Below, in pieces: positions 17,720 to 26,974 of a stretch of 64,000 bases of DNA (its first letter is position 1; every line of letters starts with the position of its first letter). The notes beneath the pieces are model-generated. The model saw nothing but the letters and a program-made list of their open reading frames with translations. It made no database searches and was not told where the DNA came from. The stretch is from a virus. Where the stretch lies: positions 1-64,000 of the IMG/VR virus record IMGVR_UViG_3300008267_000038; one strand, given 5' to 3'. The position numbers were made by a program, and so were the translations under genes.

Positions 17720-19999
17720 CTAGCCACCAAAGATCATCTTGAAAGCCGTCGCAAAGCCCGCAACGTCGGGTGCCGCATAGGCAAAGCAGGCACCACACGT
17801 CATCCCGTCGGCCGCGTTGCTCTTGGGCTTCTGTCCCTGCGCGTTGTCAACCGCGCTGTACCACTCGTCCACACCACCTGTGATGTTGGCCGCCGCCAAC
17901 AGGTAGAATCCGAACGAGAGGGACTCGATCCAATCTATGATCTCAATGATGAACTGTATCCATTTCTCAAGAACGTCGATCTTTGCGTTCACCGTGTCGA
18001 TGAAGTCCTTGACGTCTTGAATGATGCCTTTGTAGGCGTCCACCAACGCCTGAGCCTTGTCGGCCAAGTCATAGAGCATCTTGGAGGACCACGGGATCAT
18101 GTCGTCCAAGATGGAGATACGCTGCCAATCTGGGGGCACCCCTTGGTAGGATAGACCCCGAACGAAGTTCACAGCGGCGAGGACGTTCTTGCGAACGTTC
18201 TTGTCGTCATACGCCCACGCAAACGTGACCGCATCATCCCGCTTGGCCGTGGCATTGAAGCCCGTGCCATCGACCTCGGCGCGGGTAAGCCTTTGCACAA
18301 GGGCCAGCGGCGTCGAGAACGACGCCAGATTGTTGGGGGATGTCCTCAACTCAGCCTGTGCGGGGGGACCGAACGGCAAAGGACCCGTCATGAGTTGCTT
18401 GAAACTCTCTGCGAACCCACCACCACCGCCTTCGAGCGCCGCATAGGTGTAGCGGTTCATGAGCCGAGCGGCCTTCACCCGATAGTTGGTGGAGGTCCAC
18501 GGGGCCATCATGCCCTGCACGCTTATGGCCGCAGGGTTGATGTTCTTGTCGGGCACGGGCGGGTAGCTTTTGAGGTTGTATGCCTGACCACCGAACTGCG
18601 ACATCGTGCCCTTGCCGATGTCGGAAACCTGGTAGCCCGGCAGGGGGTCGCCCTTGTCGTCGAACGCCGGATCGTACAGGATGTTCCCTTGATCGTCGGT
18701 GGCGACCACACCGCCAACCTTCTTCGGCTTGAGTTCAAGGTCGAGGTGGAACCCAAGCGAGAAGGCCGCCAAAAACAGCGACCGAAACGCCTCCATGACG
18801 TCAAACTCGGTTGGGAGGGTGGGGTAGATGGCCTGCTGGATGGGGGTCGGCAACCCCATCACGAGATTGGTGCCCGCGTACTTGTAGTTGTAAATCCCCG
18901 TCGCGGGGTTCCTTTCCACGGTCCCAGCCTTGAGCGTCCCCCAAGACTCGGAGTCTTTGCGGTCAATACCAAGTTCCCCACTGAAAGCCCGCACCCGATA
19001 CCAATATGTCTTGTCTCGTTCTATGCCGTTGTCGGTGAACCGCCACTTCCCCAGCACGTCGAAAAACTTGACCCAAAACCCCGACGTATCCCTCGTCATC
19101 ACGAAAGCGTCCTTGAAGAGGACGACGGGCTGCCCGTACTCGTCGAGAACTGGTGTCTTGGTCTTTATGGGCTGCTGGGTCCGAGGGTCACGCAGCCCTG
19201 TGTCCAGCATGGTGTAAACGATACCAGGCTTATCAAACGTGTCGATCAGGTCCTCGCTAGGGTACTCATCTGTCGATTCGATAAGCCAAGCGGGAGGGGT
19301 GAGAAAGGCTCCTCCCGTCTCAGCCATCAACCCCTCAAGAGCGTTATCGGCAGTCGGCACGGTTTGTCCGAGCGCCCACTCCAACGCAAAGGCTGGTTTC
19401 TCGATCTTGTTAGGGTCCTTAAAGAGTTCAGCCAGCCCGTCCACAATGTCGCCGTTGCGGTTGGATTGGCGCACCTTGAAGTTCACGGGAGCGGGGTAGG
19501 GAGGGATGACCTGACCCTCGTTACCCTTGAACAACTTTTGGAGTACCGTCCACCCCTTCTGGATGCCAGGCCAACCGTTGGAGTCCACGACGACGAGGAC
19601 GAACCCGCTGTTCGTCAAACCCGCCTGCGGCTTGGGTCGGTTGATGTCCTTGGCGTCCTGTAGCGAACCCTTCCACCGCTGGAGGAAGCCGGGCCAACCT
19701 CCACGCAGCCTCTTTAGCTGGGGATCGTTAGTGAAGTCGGGCAGCAGCAGCCACATATAGATGCCCGTCTGCCGCAGCGACTCCAAGATGGAGTTGATGG
19801 CTGCGACGAGGGCATCCACGAGGACTTTGATGGGGTTGCCGAGGTCCACCAAAAACGTCTTGATGGTGTTCAAGACGGCCTTGACGATCTCAAGGTAGTT
19901 CCCCAAGGTTTCGGCCACAGAGCGGGTCTGCTCCAGCAGGTCCTTGCCGGGGATGTAGTTCTCAACCGAGAAACTGAGCCAAGGGGTGGCGGCGGTCAT
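17720..19999 (-). CDS. Large baseplate-region virion protein
   Basis: 759 residues. The N-terminal 100 residues are amphipathic helices (YLEIVKAVLNTIKTFLVDL, VLVDALVAAINSILESL). A central segment around residues 300-380 resembles a fibronectin type III sandwich (GFWVKFFDVLGKWRF followed by KTYWYRVRAFSG). The C-terminus is again helical (KDFIDTVNAKIDVLEKWI) and carries a CGACFAYA run near the end. No named family recognised. It lies between a small coiled-coil gene and the 255-aa protein in the baseplate operon, so a scaffolding or wedge-connector role is likely. Confidence 0.6.
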   Translation of the reverse strand: MTAATPWLSFSVENYIPGKDLLEQTRSVAETLGNYLEIVKAVLNTIKTFLVDLGNPIKVLVDALVAAINSILESLRQTGIYMWLLLPDFTNDPQLKRLRGGWPGFLQRWKGSLQDAKDINRPKPQAGLTNSGFVLVVVDSNGWPGIQKGWTVLQKLFKGNEGQVIPPYPAPVNFKVRQSNRNGDIVDGLAELFKDPNKIEKPAFALEWALGQTVPTADNALEGLMAETGGAFLTPPAWLIESTDEYPSEDLIDTFDKPGIVYTMLDTGLRDPRTQQPIKTKTPVLDEYGQPVVLFKDAFVMTRDTSGFWVKFFDVLGKWRFTDNGIERDKTYWYRVRAFSGELGIDRKDSESWGTLKAGTVERNPATGIYNYKYAGTNLVMGLPTPIQQAIYPTLPTEFDVMEAFRSLFLAAFSLGFHLDLELKPKKVGGVVATDDQGNILYDPAFDDKGDPLPGYQVSDIGKGTMSQFGGQAYNLKSYPPVPDKNINPAAISVQGMMAPWTSTNYRVKAARLMNRYTYAALEGGGGGFAESFKQLMTGPLPFGPPAQAELRTSPNNLASFSTPLALVQRLTRAEVDGTGFNATAKRDDAVTFAWAYDDKNVRKNVLAAVNFVRGLSYQGVPPDWQRISILDDMIPWSSKMLYDLADKAQALVDAYKGIIQDVKDFIDTVNAKIDVLEKWIQFIIEIIDWIESLSFGFYLLAAANITGGVDEWYSAVDNAQGQKPKSNAADGMTCGACFAYAAPDVAGFATAFKMIFGG

Positions 20000-20002
20000 C
20001 GA

Positions 20003-20215
20003 CTAACTCCCGTACTTCAACTTTTCGAGTTTCCGCTGTAGCCGAGCAGCCTCAGATTCAGCGAGCGACTTTGAGACAAGGGCAATATCACGCAGCTTTG
20101 CGAAGATCGGCAACTCCTCACGGTACTGCCATTGTGGCTGCCCAGCGGGTTGTTCCTCCGCAGGGGGTTGTTCCTCCGCAGGGGTGGTCGCTTCATCCTT
20201 GGGGGTGTCCGTCAT
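20003..20215 (-). CDS. Small Pro/Glu-rich coiled protein
   Basis: 70 residues with a GGAG ribosome site 6-7 nt before ATG 20215. The N-terminus is a disordered Pro/Glu/Ala run with the tandem copy EEQPPAEEQPA; the C-terminal half (IFAKLRDIALVSKSLAESEAARLQRKLEKL) is a predicted amphipathic helix or coiled coil. It lies between the 2,055-aa protein (9-nt gap) and the 759-aa protein (3-nt gap), so it is translated as part of the baseplate operon. A small assembly chaperone or adaptor is plausible but not demonstrated. Confidence 0.65.
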   Translation of the reverse strand: MTDTPKDEATTPAEEQPPAEEQPAGQPQWQYREELPIFAKLRDIALVSKSLAESEAARLQRKLEKLKYGS

Positions 20216-20224
20216 GCGCGTCTC

Positions 20225-23200
20225 CTACATGGAAGCCAGTTTGGTGAGGTTCTTCATCTGCTCGTCGAGGTCGGATAATCGCTTGGCCGCATAGCGATCC
20301 ACCAGGTAAAGCAGACCTGTCTGGACGTTCACCCGTCCGTCGATCCAGATGAACCGCTTGTTGTATAGCTGGTCGCGGTCTTGGAGGATGAGGCTTATTT
20401 TGGTGGCCGGTCCCGTGGGACTCGCCAAGTAACCCTGCCGATCCGATAGGGCGTTGGAGCGGTTGGAGACGTCATCGCCCATCAACCTGTTGACGTAGGT
20501 GAAGGCGGCGTCGGGACCCGCCACGACAGAGGTTTGGTCAAGCAGGGCTGTCCATGTGTTGGCTGCGGCCCCCCAATCCTGTGAGGCGTGCAGGACGCCA
20601 AGAAGGTCCCGCAGGCTGCTCACCGAGAGGCCGAACACGTTGACGAGACGGTAGGTGACGTTACCCGCCGTAGGAAACGGAACGTCACACGTTAGGGTCT
20701 GGGGGGTAACTGCCGTGACAGCATAGACGCCACGGTTGTCGCCACTCTCGACGTACACGAAACAGCCGACGGCGATGTTGGCGGCCTCAAAGTCGAACGA
20801 GGCATCGGTGAGGTCGGAGCCGTTGACCGCGCCCGTGCGCGTGGTTGTCGTGAGAAGGTCGGTGAGAATACCGTCCGTGCCCTTGGCGGGGTTGCCGTCA
20901 AGGAACCGCTGGATCGCCAACACCTCGGAATCCACACCGCCAGCGGGGCTGTTGTTGGTGAGGACAAACGGCTTGACCTTGTTGGCGGCGATCTTGGGGG
21001 CGACCCACAACTGCGAAGTCGAGAGGTGGTTGGAGACGCGGAACGTGCAAGTGCTGGGGGTGCCAATAAACGACACGGGGTAGTCAAGGGTTGCCGTCGT
21101 CGAGTTAGGCTTAGTGACGATCTGCCTCCGCTTCCCAGCGTTGACGTGAGTGGGGTCGGTAAAGATGACGGTGTGGCCTATGGCGGCCGATGCCAAGGCT
21201 GCCCCCGAGATCAAAGTAGAAGAAGAAATCGTGCAGGTCCCAGAGGCAACGTTCGGGGCGCTGGTGATGAGAACAGTCTCGGCACCGCTGGTGGTGGGAA
21301 AGGGAGGGTCCACCGTTAGCGTTGTCGCGGTGAGGGCGGTGATGAGTCGCCACCCAGCCCCCGCATTGGGGCCGGTCATGAACCGAACGATGTCGTACTG
21401 CTGGGGGGCTGGCGTCCCAAACCCTCCCGTGCGAGTCAGGGAGTTCGTGAAGTTCAATGCAACACCTGGGATGGTGTTGGTGGTTGTGGTGGAGATGGCG
21501 AGGGTTTGAACGGCGGCGTACTCCTCGTCAACGTAGGTCTGCTCACACTCGAAGGTGCGGGTCTGGATAGGCAGGCCCATGTCGTTGATGTCCGACTCGG
21601 CCAGACCGTCGAGGGCGGGAAGCCTGTAGGGTTCCGTCCGCTTGTTGACGAGATACACCGACTTGCACTCGACGAACTCGTTGGTGAGCGGAGGATCGTT
21701 GAAGTAAAAAAAGTTGTTGGAGTACAGCAGGGTCCCTGTGGCCTTTACGAGGGACGCCTCGAACTGCTTTTGGAACACGGTGTCGGTGGGGTCCAGCGAG
21801 ATGGTGGCCCCTCGGGGGATGGCCGTCGTCACCGCTGGGGTGACGGTCAGCGCCGTGCCCGTCGGATCGACCGTCACCGTCCCTGTGTAGGTGGGGAGCG
21901 CGGTCCCGAGGACGGTCACGAGAACCTTCATGTCCTTCTTAAAGCCGGGCCGGAAAAACACGCTGGTCCCTGTGGCGTTATCGACGGGGATCGTTGTCGC
22001 ACCCGCAGGGACGTAAGCGGTGATGAGGGCGCGTGGAAACCGCCTGTAGTAGGACTCAACCAACGAGTCGATGTCGGACGTCCCGAAACTCAGGATAGGG
22101 TCGCCGTCCTTGATGTCTGCGGTGTCGGAACCTGCAAACGTGGCGTTGAAGATGTGGTCCTTGTAGGTCGGGTACAGGCGCGAGACGGTGCTGGGCAGGT
22201 ACATCTTGGTGTATCGCGGCGTTTCCACCCACCAGATGAACCCGCCGATGACCCACTCTTTTTTGTAGAATAACTGATCGTCGATGTCGTTCGTGACGTC
22301 GGCGTAAAGGTCACGCGGGGGGTTGTCCACCTTGCCGTCAAAGCGAAACCGTCCGCTGTCCGCACCGACGAGCCGACCGTCGAAACTCTGTATGGCATCC
22401 TCAAGGTGGTTGATGCTGTCGTTGGAATACTTGAGGAACCGGCGAGCCACGAGGTCCATGTTGGAGGTGTGGGCCTCTTTGTAGAAGATGGACTCGCGCC
22501 CTTGCCCTGGCAGCCCTGGGCTGCTGGGCGCGTTTTCGGTGCGGGGGCCATAGCTGGGGGCTGATCCCTGCGCCTGTGCGGCGAAGTACGCGGTGACCTC
22601 ACCACGGAAGTTCGTGAGGGTTTCAACACGGAAGTAGAAGGTGTCGGCGCTCCAGATGGTGTACTCCATCTTGAGTACCTGTCCCAGCATCCCGTTGGGT
22701 TCTTCGTCCGACGTCGTGTTCGGAACGATGCCGTGCGTGTAGGTGTACTTGAGACGGCTGGCGGGCTTCACCGACACGTTGCCCAGGTAGCAGATGCCCA
22801 CCTCGTCGGCCCCTGACAGGGGCGGGTCAAAGTTGACGATGCCCGCGCTGTCGATCCCGTAACTGACAAACTGACCAATCTTCCCGCTCGCCTTTCGGAA
22901 GATACCGTAGGGCTGAGACAACACGGGAGGCAGCAGCGTAGCGGCCCGTGTGTCACCGTCCTCACGGATGGTTCGGATGGATCGCTTCAAGATGGCTGTG
23001 GCAGGAGCGTACTGACGTTGAGCGTTGCTGGTAAGCTGTACCTCGGTCCACCCATTGAGGAACTTGGTCCCCACCACAAGGTAGTAGTCAGAGAATGTGT
23101 GGGTCCCGTCGGTGAACAGCAGGACGATGCCTGGGACGTAAACGGACGTCTGATCCCCGTACACCTTGATGCGGTTCATGCCCCGAGGGATGACCTGATA

Positions 23201-26200
23201 GGGATTGTCCTCGGTGGTGAAGAAGTAGTCCGTGAACGGGGTTCCGTCGGGCGGCGTGGACGATAGGAACAGGGGTGGGTCGGATGCCTCGTTGACGATT
23301 ACCTGCCCTGCCGCCAAGGACACAAGGGTTCGGTTGGTGGTGCCAGGTGCCGGGTACGTCGCGCCCGCGATCTGATAGACATTCTGGGTGCCCACACGCA
23401 ACAAAGAGCCGGTGGGCAGCTTGCTAGTCTGGTTGCCTGCCAACGTGAACGTCGAGGTGTCCTCGGTAAGGATGACCTTCTCGACGTAGAGGGGATACAG
23501 GAGGGTGACGGACTGCTCACCTCCAATCGCCTCGTACACGTTGTAGTCGATCTGGAGTAGTTCCGAAGGGCCAACAATGGCCCCGTGGGGCACGGCGTCC
23601 GTGGTGGGCTTCAAGTCGGGCTGGAAAGTCATCGAGGACGACGACGTAGTGACCACCACCTTCGCGGGCGTCTGCGGGCGACCCCCACGATAGACTTTGG
23701 GGGGAGGGTAGGCGGCGACCGTGCGACCATTGGGATTGAACGAGAAGGTGGTACCGGGCTCCGAACGGGGTGGGAGCCTCTCTCGACTGATTCCGAACGT
23801 CACCCGCTCTGTCGTGACGGGGAGTTGGTTGCCACTCTGGTCAAGGGGGATGTAGGTGACGATAGCCTCCTCACCCGCCGCAAACCTCTCGGTGAACTCA
23901 ATGAACCCAAGGGGCGGCTGGAGGCTGTAGTCGGTACCGGGCGTCTGCGTCACGCAGGCATACACCTTCGGAGGGGTGCCCGAAGGGATGTCGGCCGCGC
24001 TAAAGTTCAAGTTCCCCGTCGCAGCACTCACCTGCACGGTGCCCGTGGTGAGTGTGGTGGAGAAATCGTTGTCGGTCGGAACAGCCGTCGTCGAGCCTAT
24101 CTGGGTGTAGTTGTTCTGCCCGACTCGGAAGCGAGTATTGGGAGCATCCACGACGTCGAGACGCAGGCGGCGATAGATGAGGTAAGCCCTCGGGGTGCTG
24201 GAGTTGTCCACCGGGCTACCGAGAAACGACAAGAAATCGGTACCTACGGACGACACCACATAGCTTCCGATGTCGGGTCCCGTGCTGATGTAAAGGGTGT
24301 CCCCTGCCGTGACGCCTATAGCGATGAAGTCTCGGGTGGTGTCTTGGAGGGACCCGTCGGGGGAGACGATCCCGTAGGCGTTGGCCGACTGAGGGATGAT
24401 GTCGGTCTGGTTCTGGATGAATCCCAACTCGCGGATGCGTTCGACCCTCGTGATGGGATCGGGAAAGCTGATGGGCTGCCAGTAGCGGTCAGCCATGACC
24501 TCGGGGGAGCGGCGAATCTCGTACTCGACGTTGGTAGCGTTGATGAAGTCACCGAGGTCGATGTCTGTGAGGAGCGGGGTGACGATAGACCCCGCACTCA
24601 ACCGATAGATGCCCTTCGCTGGCCCTCCCTTGACCACCAAGACGTCATTAGACTCGACTTGAAAGGTGGCCGAGTCGGGGTCCCAGAAGTTGCCGTTGTC
24701 GAGGATGCCGGTGGTGCCCTGCGCGACCACCTTGCCGACCGTGTTGACGAGAGTGACGACGCCTGGTACACGGTCCAGCAGATAGTCCACACCCTCTGTA
24801 AGGTCATTGAACAGGTTGGAGGACGGCGCAGACTCTAGGGCGAACTTGTTGTTGGCCCCGAGAATCAAAGGGTTGGGGAGCGGGAACGTGCCGTTCGGCT
24901 TGGTGAAGGTGAGGAACTGGTCCTTCTTACGGTTGGCAAACTTGAGTTGCCCATCCTCGTAGGAGAGGACGTACCCGAGGCCCGACGGAGGATCGCCGCT
25001 GTCGGCGGTAAGGTTGGTGAGGTTGCCCGTAAAAGTGCCCGTGCCTTGTTCCACAAAGACCTTGATGGGGAATCTGATCCCCTCGACAGGTAGCGCGGGC
25101 AGGGAGACAAACGGGGTCTGTCCGATGGGGTCTGCCAGCACGGCTGCGTAGTCGCCGTACTGCTTCCAGTATGAGGTCAGATCGAACTGGTCGGGGTTTG
25201 ACCCTGATAGGTTGAGGAAGTTGCGAAAGAAACGGAGGCCCACACCGTTCTCAAGCAACAAGTCGCCAAACACCACTTGGACGGAGTGGCTGATAGTCCA
25301 CGCCGAGAACTGCACCTGCCCGACGTCGTTGACCTGCACGGTCCCAGAGGCTTGGAGGGCCGCAGCACCAAAGGACTCCACCCGCTCCACGGTAGGGAAC
25401 TGGTAGCCGTCATCCTGTACGAAGATGAGGTCGCCACCCCGATCAGGCGCTCCCACAATCGCATTGGGGGCCGAGGTGGTGCCGAGGTCCTGACGGGGCA
25501 GTTGTTTGCCGTACTCGATGAAAACGCCGTCGTAGTATATCTTGGAAGCCGCCAAGGCATCCGTGTACGAGAGCCTGATGAGGCCCGTTGCCCTCGACCA
25601 TTGGAAGGCCCCTGGCAGAGGCATCGTGAAAGCGGTTTCATCCGCGACCTCCGTGGGGGTCAACCAGACCCCGTGATCGAGGCGAACGACAGGGCTTTGT
25701 CCCGTGGCGGGTAACGGGCTGAGAATGATGCCCTTCGCAAAATACTCCTCTGTCGTCCCGATCTGTCCGTCGCTCTGGTCGGGGGTGAAGAACGCCTGAC
25801 GTTGCCACCGCAGAGTTTGACCTTCCCATGCGGTGAGGTCCGACGGGTTCCAGTTCAACTCACCCGTTGACCGCAGCATCTCGACGGTGCCCGAGGCAGG
25901 CGACCCGAACGCGCTTACGATGACGACGCCGATGGTGGTGCCACCCCCAATGGCCCCGTAGGACAAACGGTAGGGAGCCGCAGGCAGCCCCTCAATCGGC
26001 ACGGGAAGATGCAGACGCGGAGAGTCATTGAGGGTGGCTTGAACAACGCCGATGACCTCTACGGGACCCCCCGGCAGCAGCTTGAAGGCTTGGGTGGTGT
26101 TGTCGTAGGTGAAGCGGTCGAAGGGTTGCGTGGTGGTTCCTTCGTTCTTGGACCACGCAAACTTGGCCTCGACGAGCGACTGCCCTCTGGGGACGCCGCC

Positions 26201-26392
26201 CAATAGGGGCGGGGGGTGAGGCACCACCGTCACGAAGTAGTCCACTCGGGGGACGTTTTCGGACCCATCCGTAAAGTGCGCGTTGTAGGCCGTGGCGTTC
26301 AAGATCGCCGTCTTGGGCGTGAACGTAAACGGGGAGTTAGCCGCCCCGATGCGGGCTGGCTCGACGACGTAGCCCTTGACCGACATTCCCAT
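20225..26392 (-). CDS. 2,055-aa giant baseplate/tail structural protein
   Basis: The largest gene in the window. Start ATG 26392 has GAGG 7 nt upstream; the in-frame ATG 26386 is an alternative. The protein is almost entirely beta-rich with no enzymatic motif. It repeats a short strand unit of the form GTVQVSxxTGxLNFS at least three times (also GTVEMLRSTGELNWN and GTVQVNDVGQVQFS). The last 60 residues form a charged helix (KRLSDLDEQMKNLTKLASM). Located between a repeat protein next to the spike gene and the wedge genes, it is probably a baseplate periphery or fibre-anchor protein. Similarity to any named protein is not evident. Confidence 0.7.
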   Translation of the reverse strand: MGMSVKGYVVEPARIGAANSPFTFTPKTAILNATAYNAHFTDGSENVPRVDYFVTVVPHPPPLLGGVPRGQSLVEAKFAWSKNEGTTTQPFDRFTYDNTTQAFKLLPGGPVEVIGVVQATLNDSPRLHLPVPIEGLPAAPYRLSYGAIGGGTTIGVVIVSAFGSPASGTVEMLRSTGELNWNPSDLTAWEGQTLRWQRQAFFTPDQSDGQIGTTEEYFAKGIILSPLPATGQSPVVRLDHGVWLTPTEVADETAFTMPLPGAFQWSRATGLIRLSYTDALAASKIYYDGVFIEYGKQLPRQDLGTTSAPNAIVGAPDRGGDLIFVQDDGYQFPTVERVESFGAAALQASGTVQVNDVGQVQFSAWTISHSVQVVFGDLLLENGVGLRFFRNFLNLSGSNPDQFDLTSYWKQYGDYAAVLADPIGQTPFVSLPALPVEGIRFPIKVFVEQGTGTFTGNLTNLTADSGDPPSGLGYVLSYEDGQLKFANRKKDQFLTFTKPNGTFPLPNPLILGANNKFALESAPSSNLFNDLTEGVDYLLDRVPGVVTLVNTVGKVVAQGTTGILDNGNFWDPDSATFQVESNDVLVVKGGPAKGIYRLSAGSIVTPLLTDIDLGDFINATNVEYEIRRSPEVMADRYWQPISFPDPITRVERIRELGFIQNQTDIIPQSANAYGIVSPDGSLQDTTRDFIAIGVTAGDTLYISTGPDIGSYVVSSVGTDFLSFLGSPVDNSSTPRAYLIYRRLRLDVVDAPNTRFRVGQNNYTQIGSTTAVPTDNDFSTTLTTGTVQVSAATGNLNFSAADIPSGTPPKVYACVTQTPGTDYSLQPPLGFIEFTERFAAGEEAIVTYIPLDQSGNQLPVTTERVTFGISRERLPPRSEPGTTFSFNPNGRTVAAYPPPKVYRGGRPQTPAKVVVTTSSSSMTFQPDLKPTTDAVPHGAIVGPSELLQIDYNVYEAIGGEQSVTLLYPLYVEKVILTEDTSTFTLAGNQTSKLPTGSLLRVGTQNVYQIAGATYPAPGTTNRTLVSLAAGQVIVNEASDPPLFLSSTPPDGTPFTDYFFTTEDNPYQVIPRGMNRIKVYGDQTSVYVPGIVLLFTDGTHTFSDYYLVVGTKFLNGWTEVQLTSNAQRQYAPATAILKRSIRTIREDGDTRAATLLPPVLSQPYGIFRKASGKIGQFVSYGIDSAGIVNFDPPLSGADEVGICYLGNVSVKPASRLKYTYTHGIVPNTTSDEEPNGMLGQVLKMEYTIWSADTFYFRVETLTNFRGEVTAYFAAQAQGSAPSYGPRTENAPSSPGLPGQGRESIFYKEAHTSNMDLVARRFLKYSNDSINHLEDAIQSFDGRLVGADSGRFRFDGKVDNPPRDLYADVTNDIDDQLFYKKEWVIGGFIWWVETPRYTKMYLPSTVSRLYPTYKDHIFNATFAGSDTADIKDGDPILSFGTSDIDSLVESYYRRFPRALITAYVPAGATTIPVDNATGTSVFFRPGFKKDMKVLVTVLGTALPTYTGTVTVDPTGTALTVTPAVTTAIPRGATISLDPTDTVFQKQFEASLVKATGTLLYSNNFFYFNDPPLTNEFVECKSVYLVNKRTEPYRLPALDGLAESDINDMGLPIQTRTFECEQTYVDEEYAAVQTLAISTTTTNTIPGVALNFTNSLTRTGGFGTPAPQQYDIVRFMTGPNAGAGWRLITALTATTLTVDPPFPTTSGAETVLITSAPNVASGTCTISSSTLISGAALASAAIGHTVIFTDPTHVNAGKRRQIVTKPNSTTATLDYPVSFIGTPSTCTFRVSNHLSTSQLWVAPKIAANKVKPFVLTNNSPAGGVDSEVLAIQRFLDGNPAKGTDGILTDLLTTTTRTGAVNGSDLTDASFDFEAANIAVGCFVYVESGDNRGVYAVTAVTPQTLTCDVPFPTAGNVTYRLVNVFGLSVSSLRDLLGVLHASQDWGAAANTWTALLDQTSVVAGPDAAFTYVNRLMGDDVSNRSNALSDRQGYLASPTGPATKISLILQDRDQLYNKRFIWIDGRVNVQTGLLYLVDRYAAKRLSDLDEQMKNLTKLASM

Positions 26393-26401
26393 CCGACAAC
26401 C

Positions 26402-26974
26402 TCATATGATCTTGCCCACACCCACCCCGGAGGACGGGGAAGGTGCAGGCGCTCCCACAATAGGGACCGGGATAGTGAATCCTGCAAAGGCTATGTCGAG
26501 GCCCATCCCAATCGCCGTGGCGAGTTGAGCCACCGAAGTCCCTGTCATGCCCGCTGCCGCAAAACCCGCCAGCATCGACGGTACCGAAGAAGGCCCTGGG
26601 AAAGAAGCCACCCCTGTGCCGACCCCAACCGTGGGATGCACGGTTGTTATCATGCCCTGCAAGAAAGCGAGCGAGAGGCCGTTTGCAAGAGCGGCTATTA
26701 GCTGGGGGGCCGATGTGCCCGCCATGTTCATGCCCGCAAACCCCGTGGTAAGGCCCGCCAGCAATAGGGGCTGGGGGATCGCACAAGGGAATAGCCCCGC
26801 ACCAACCCCAAGGGTGCCGACATCTACGGTTGTGACGACAAGGGTACTGGATGTCCACAGGTTGACGCCTGTGCCCACCCCGAGGGAGAGTTGTGGCAAC
26901 CCAACGCCCGTAAAGGCGACCCCCGCAAAAGACGCAGCCAGCGTACCTGCTATGGTGGGGGGTGTAAGTGGCAT
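26402..26974 (-). CDS. Gly/Ala-rich triple-repeat protein next to the spike gene
   Basis: 190 residues, strongly hydrophobic and small-residue rich, with a cysteine at about residue 64. Three degenerate repeats of about 60-65 residues each contain a segment like FAGVAFTGVGLPQL, FAGMNMAGTSAPQL and FAAAGMTGTSVAQL followed by a (G)VGTGV(N/A) turn. ATG 26974 shares one nt with the TGA of the spike gene (TGATG). Position directly after the spike suggests a spike cap, chaperone or central-hub plug. It lacks the cysteine/histidine pattern of PAAR proteins. Function unknown. Confidence 0.65.
   Translation of the reverse strand: MPLTPPTIAGTLAASFAGVAFTGVGLPQLSLGVGTGVNLWTSSTLVVTTVDVGTLGVGAGLFPCAIPQPLLLAGLTTGFAGMNMAGTSAPQLIAALANGLSLAFLQGMITTVHPTVGVGTGVASFPGPSSVPSMLAGFAAAGMTGTSVAQLATAIGMGLDIAFAGFTIPVPIVGAPAPSPSSGVGVGKII

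Noticed and set aside
18293-19663. 456-codon plus-strand ORF
   Set aside because: Antisense to the 759-aa gene, Arg/His/Val-rich shadow translation, no start signal.
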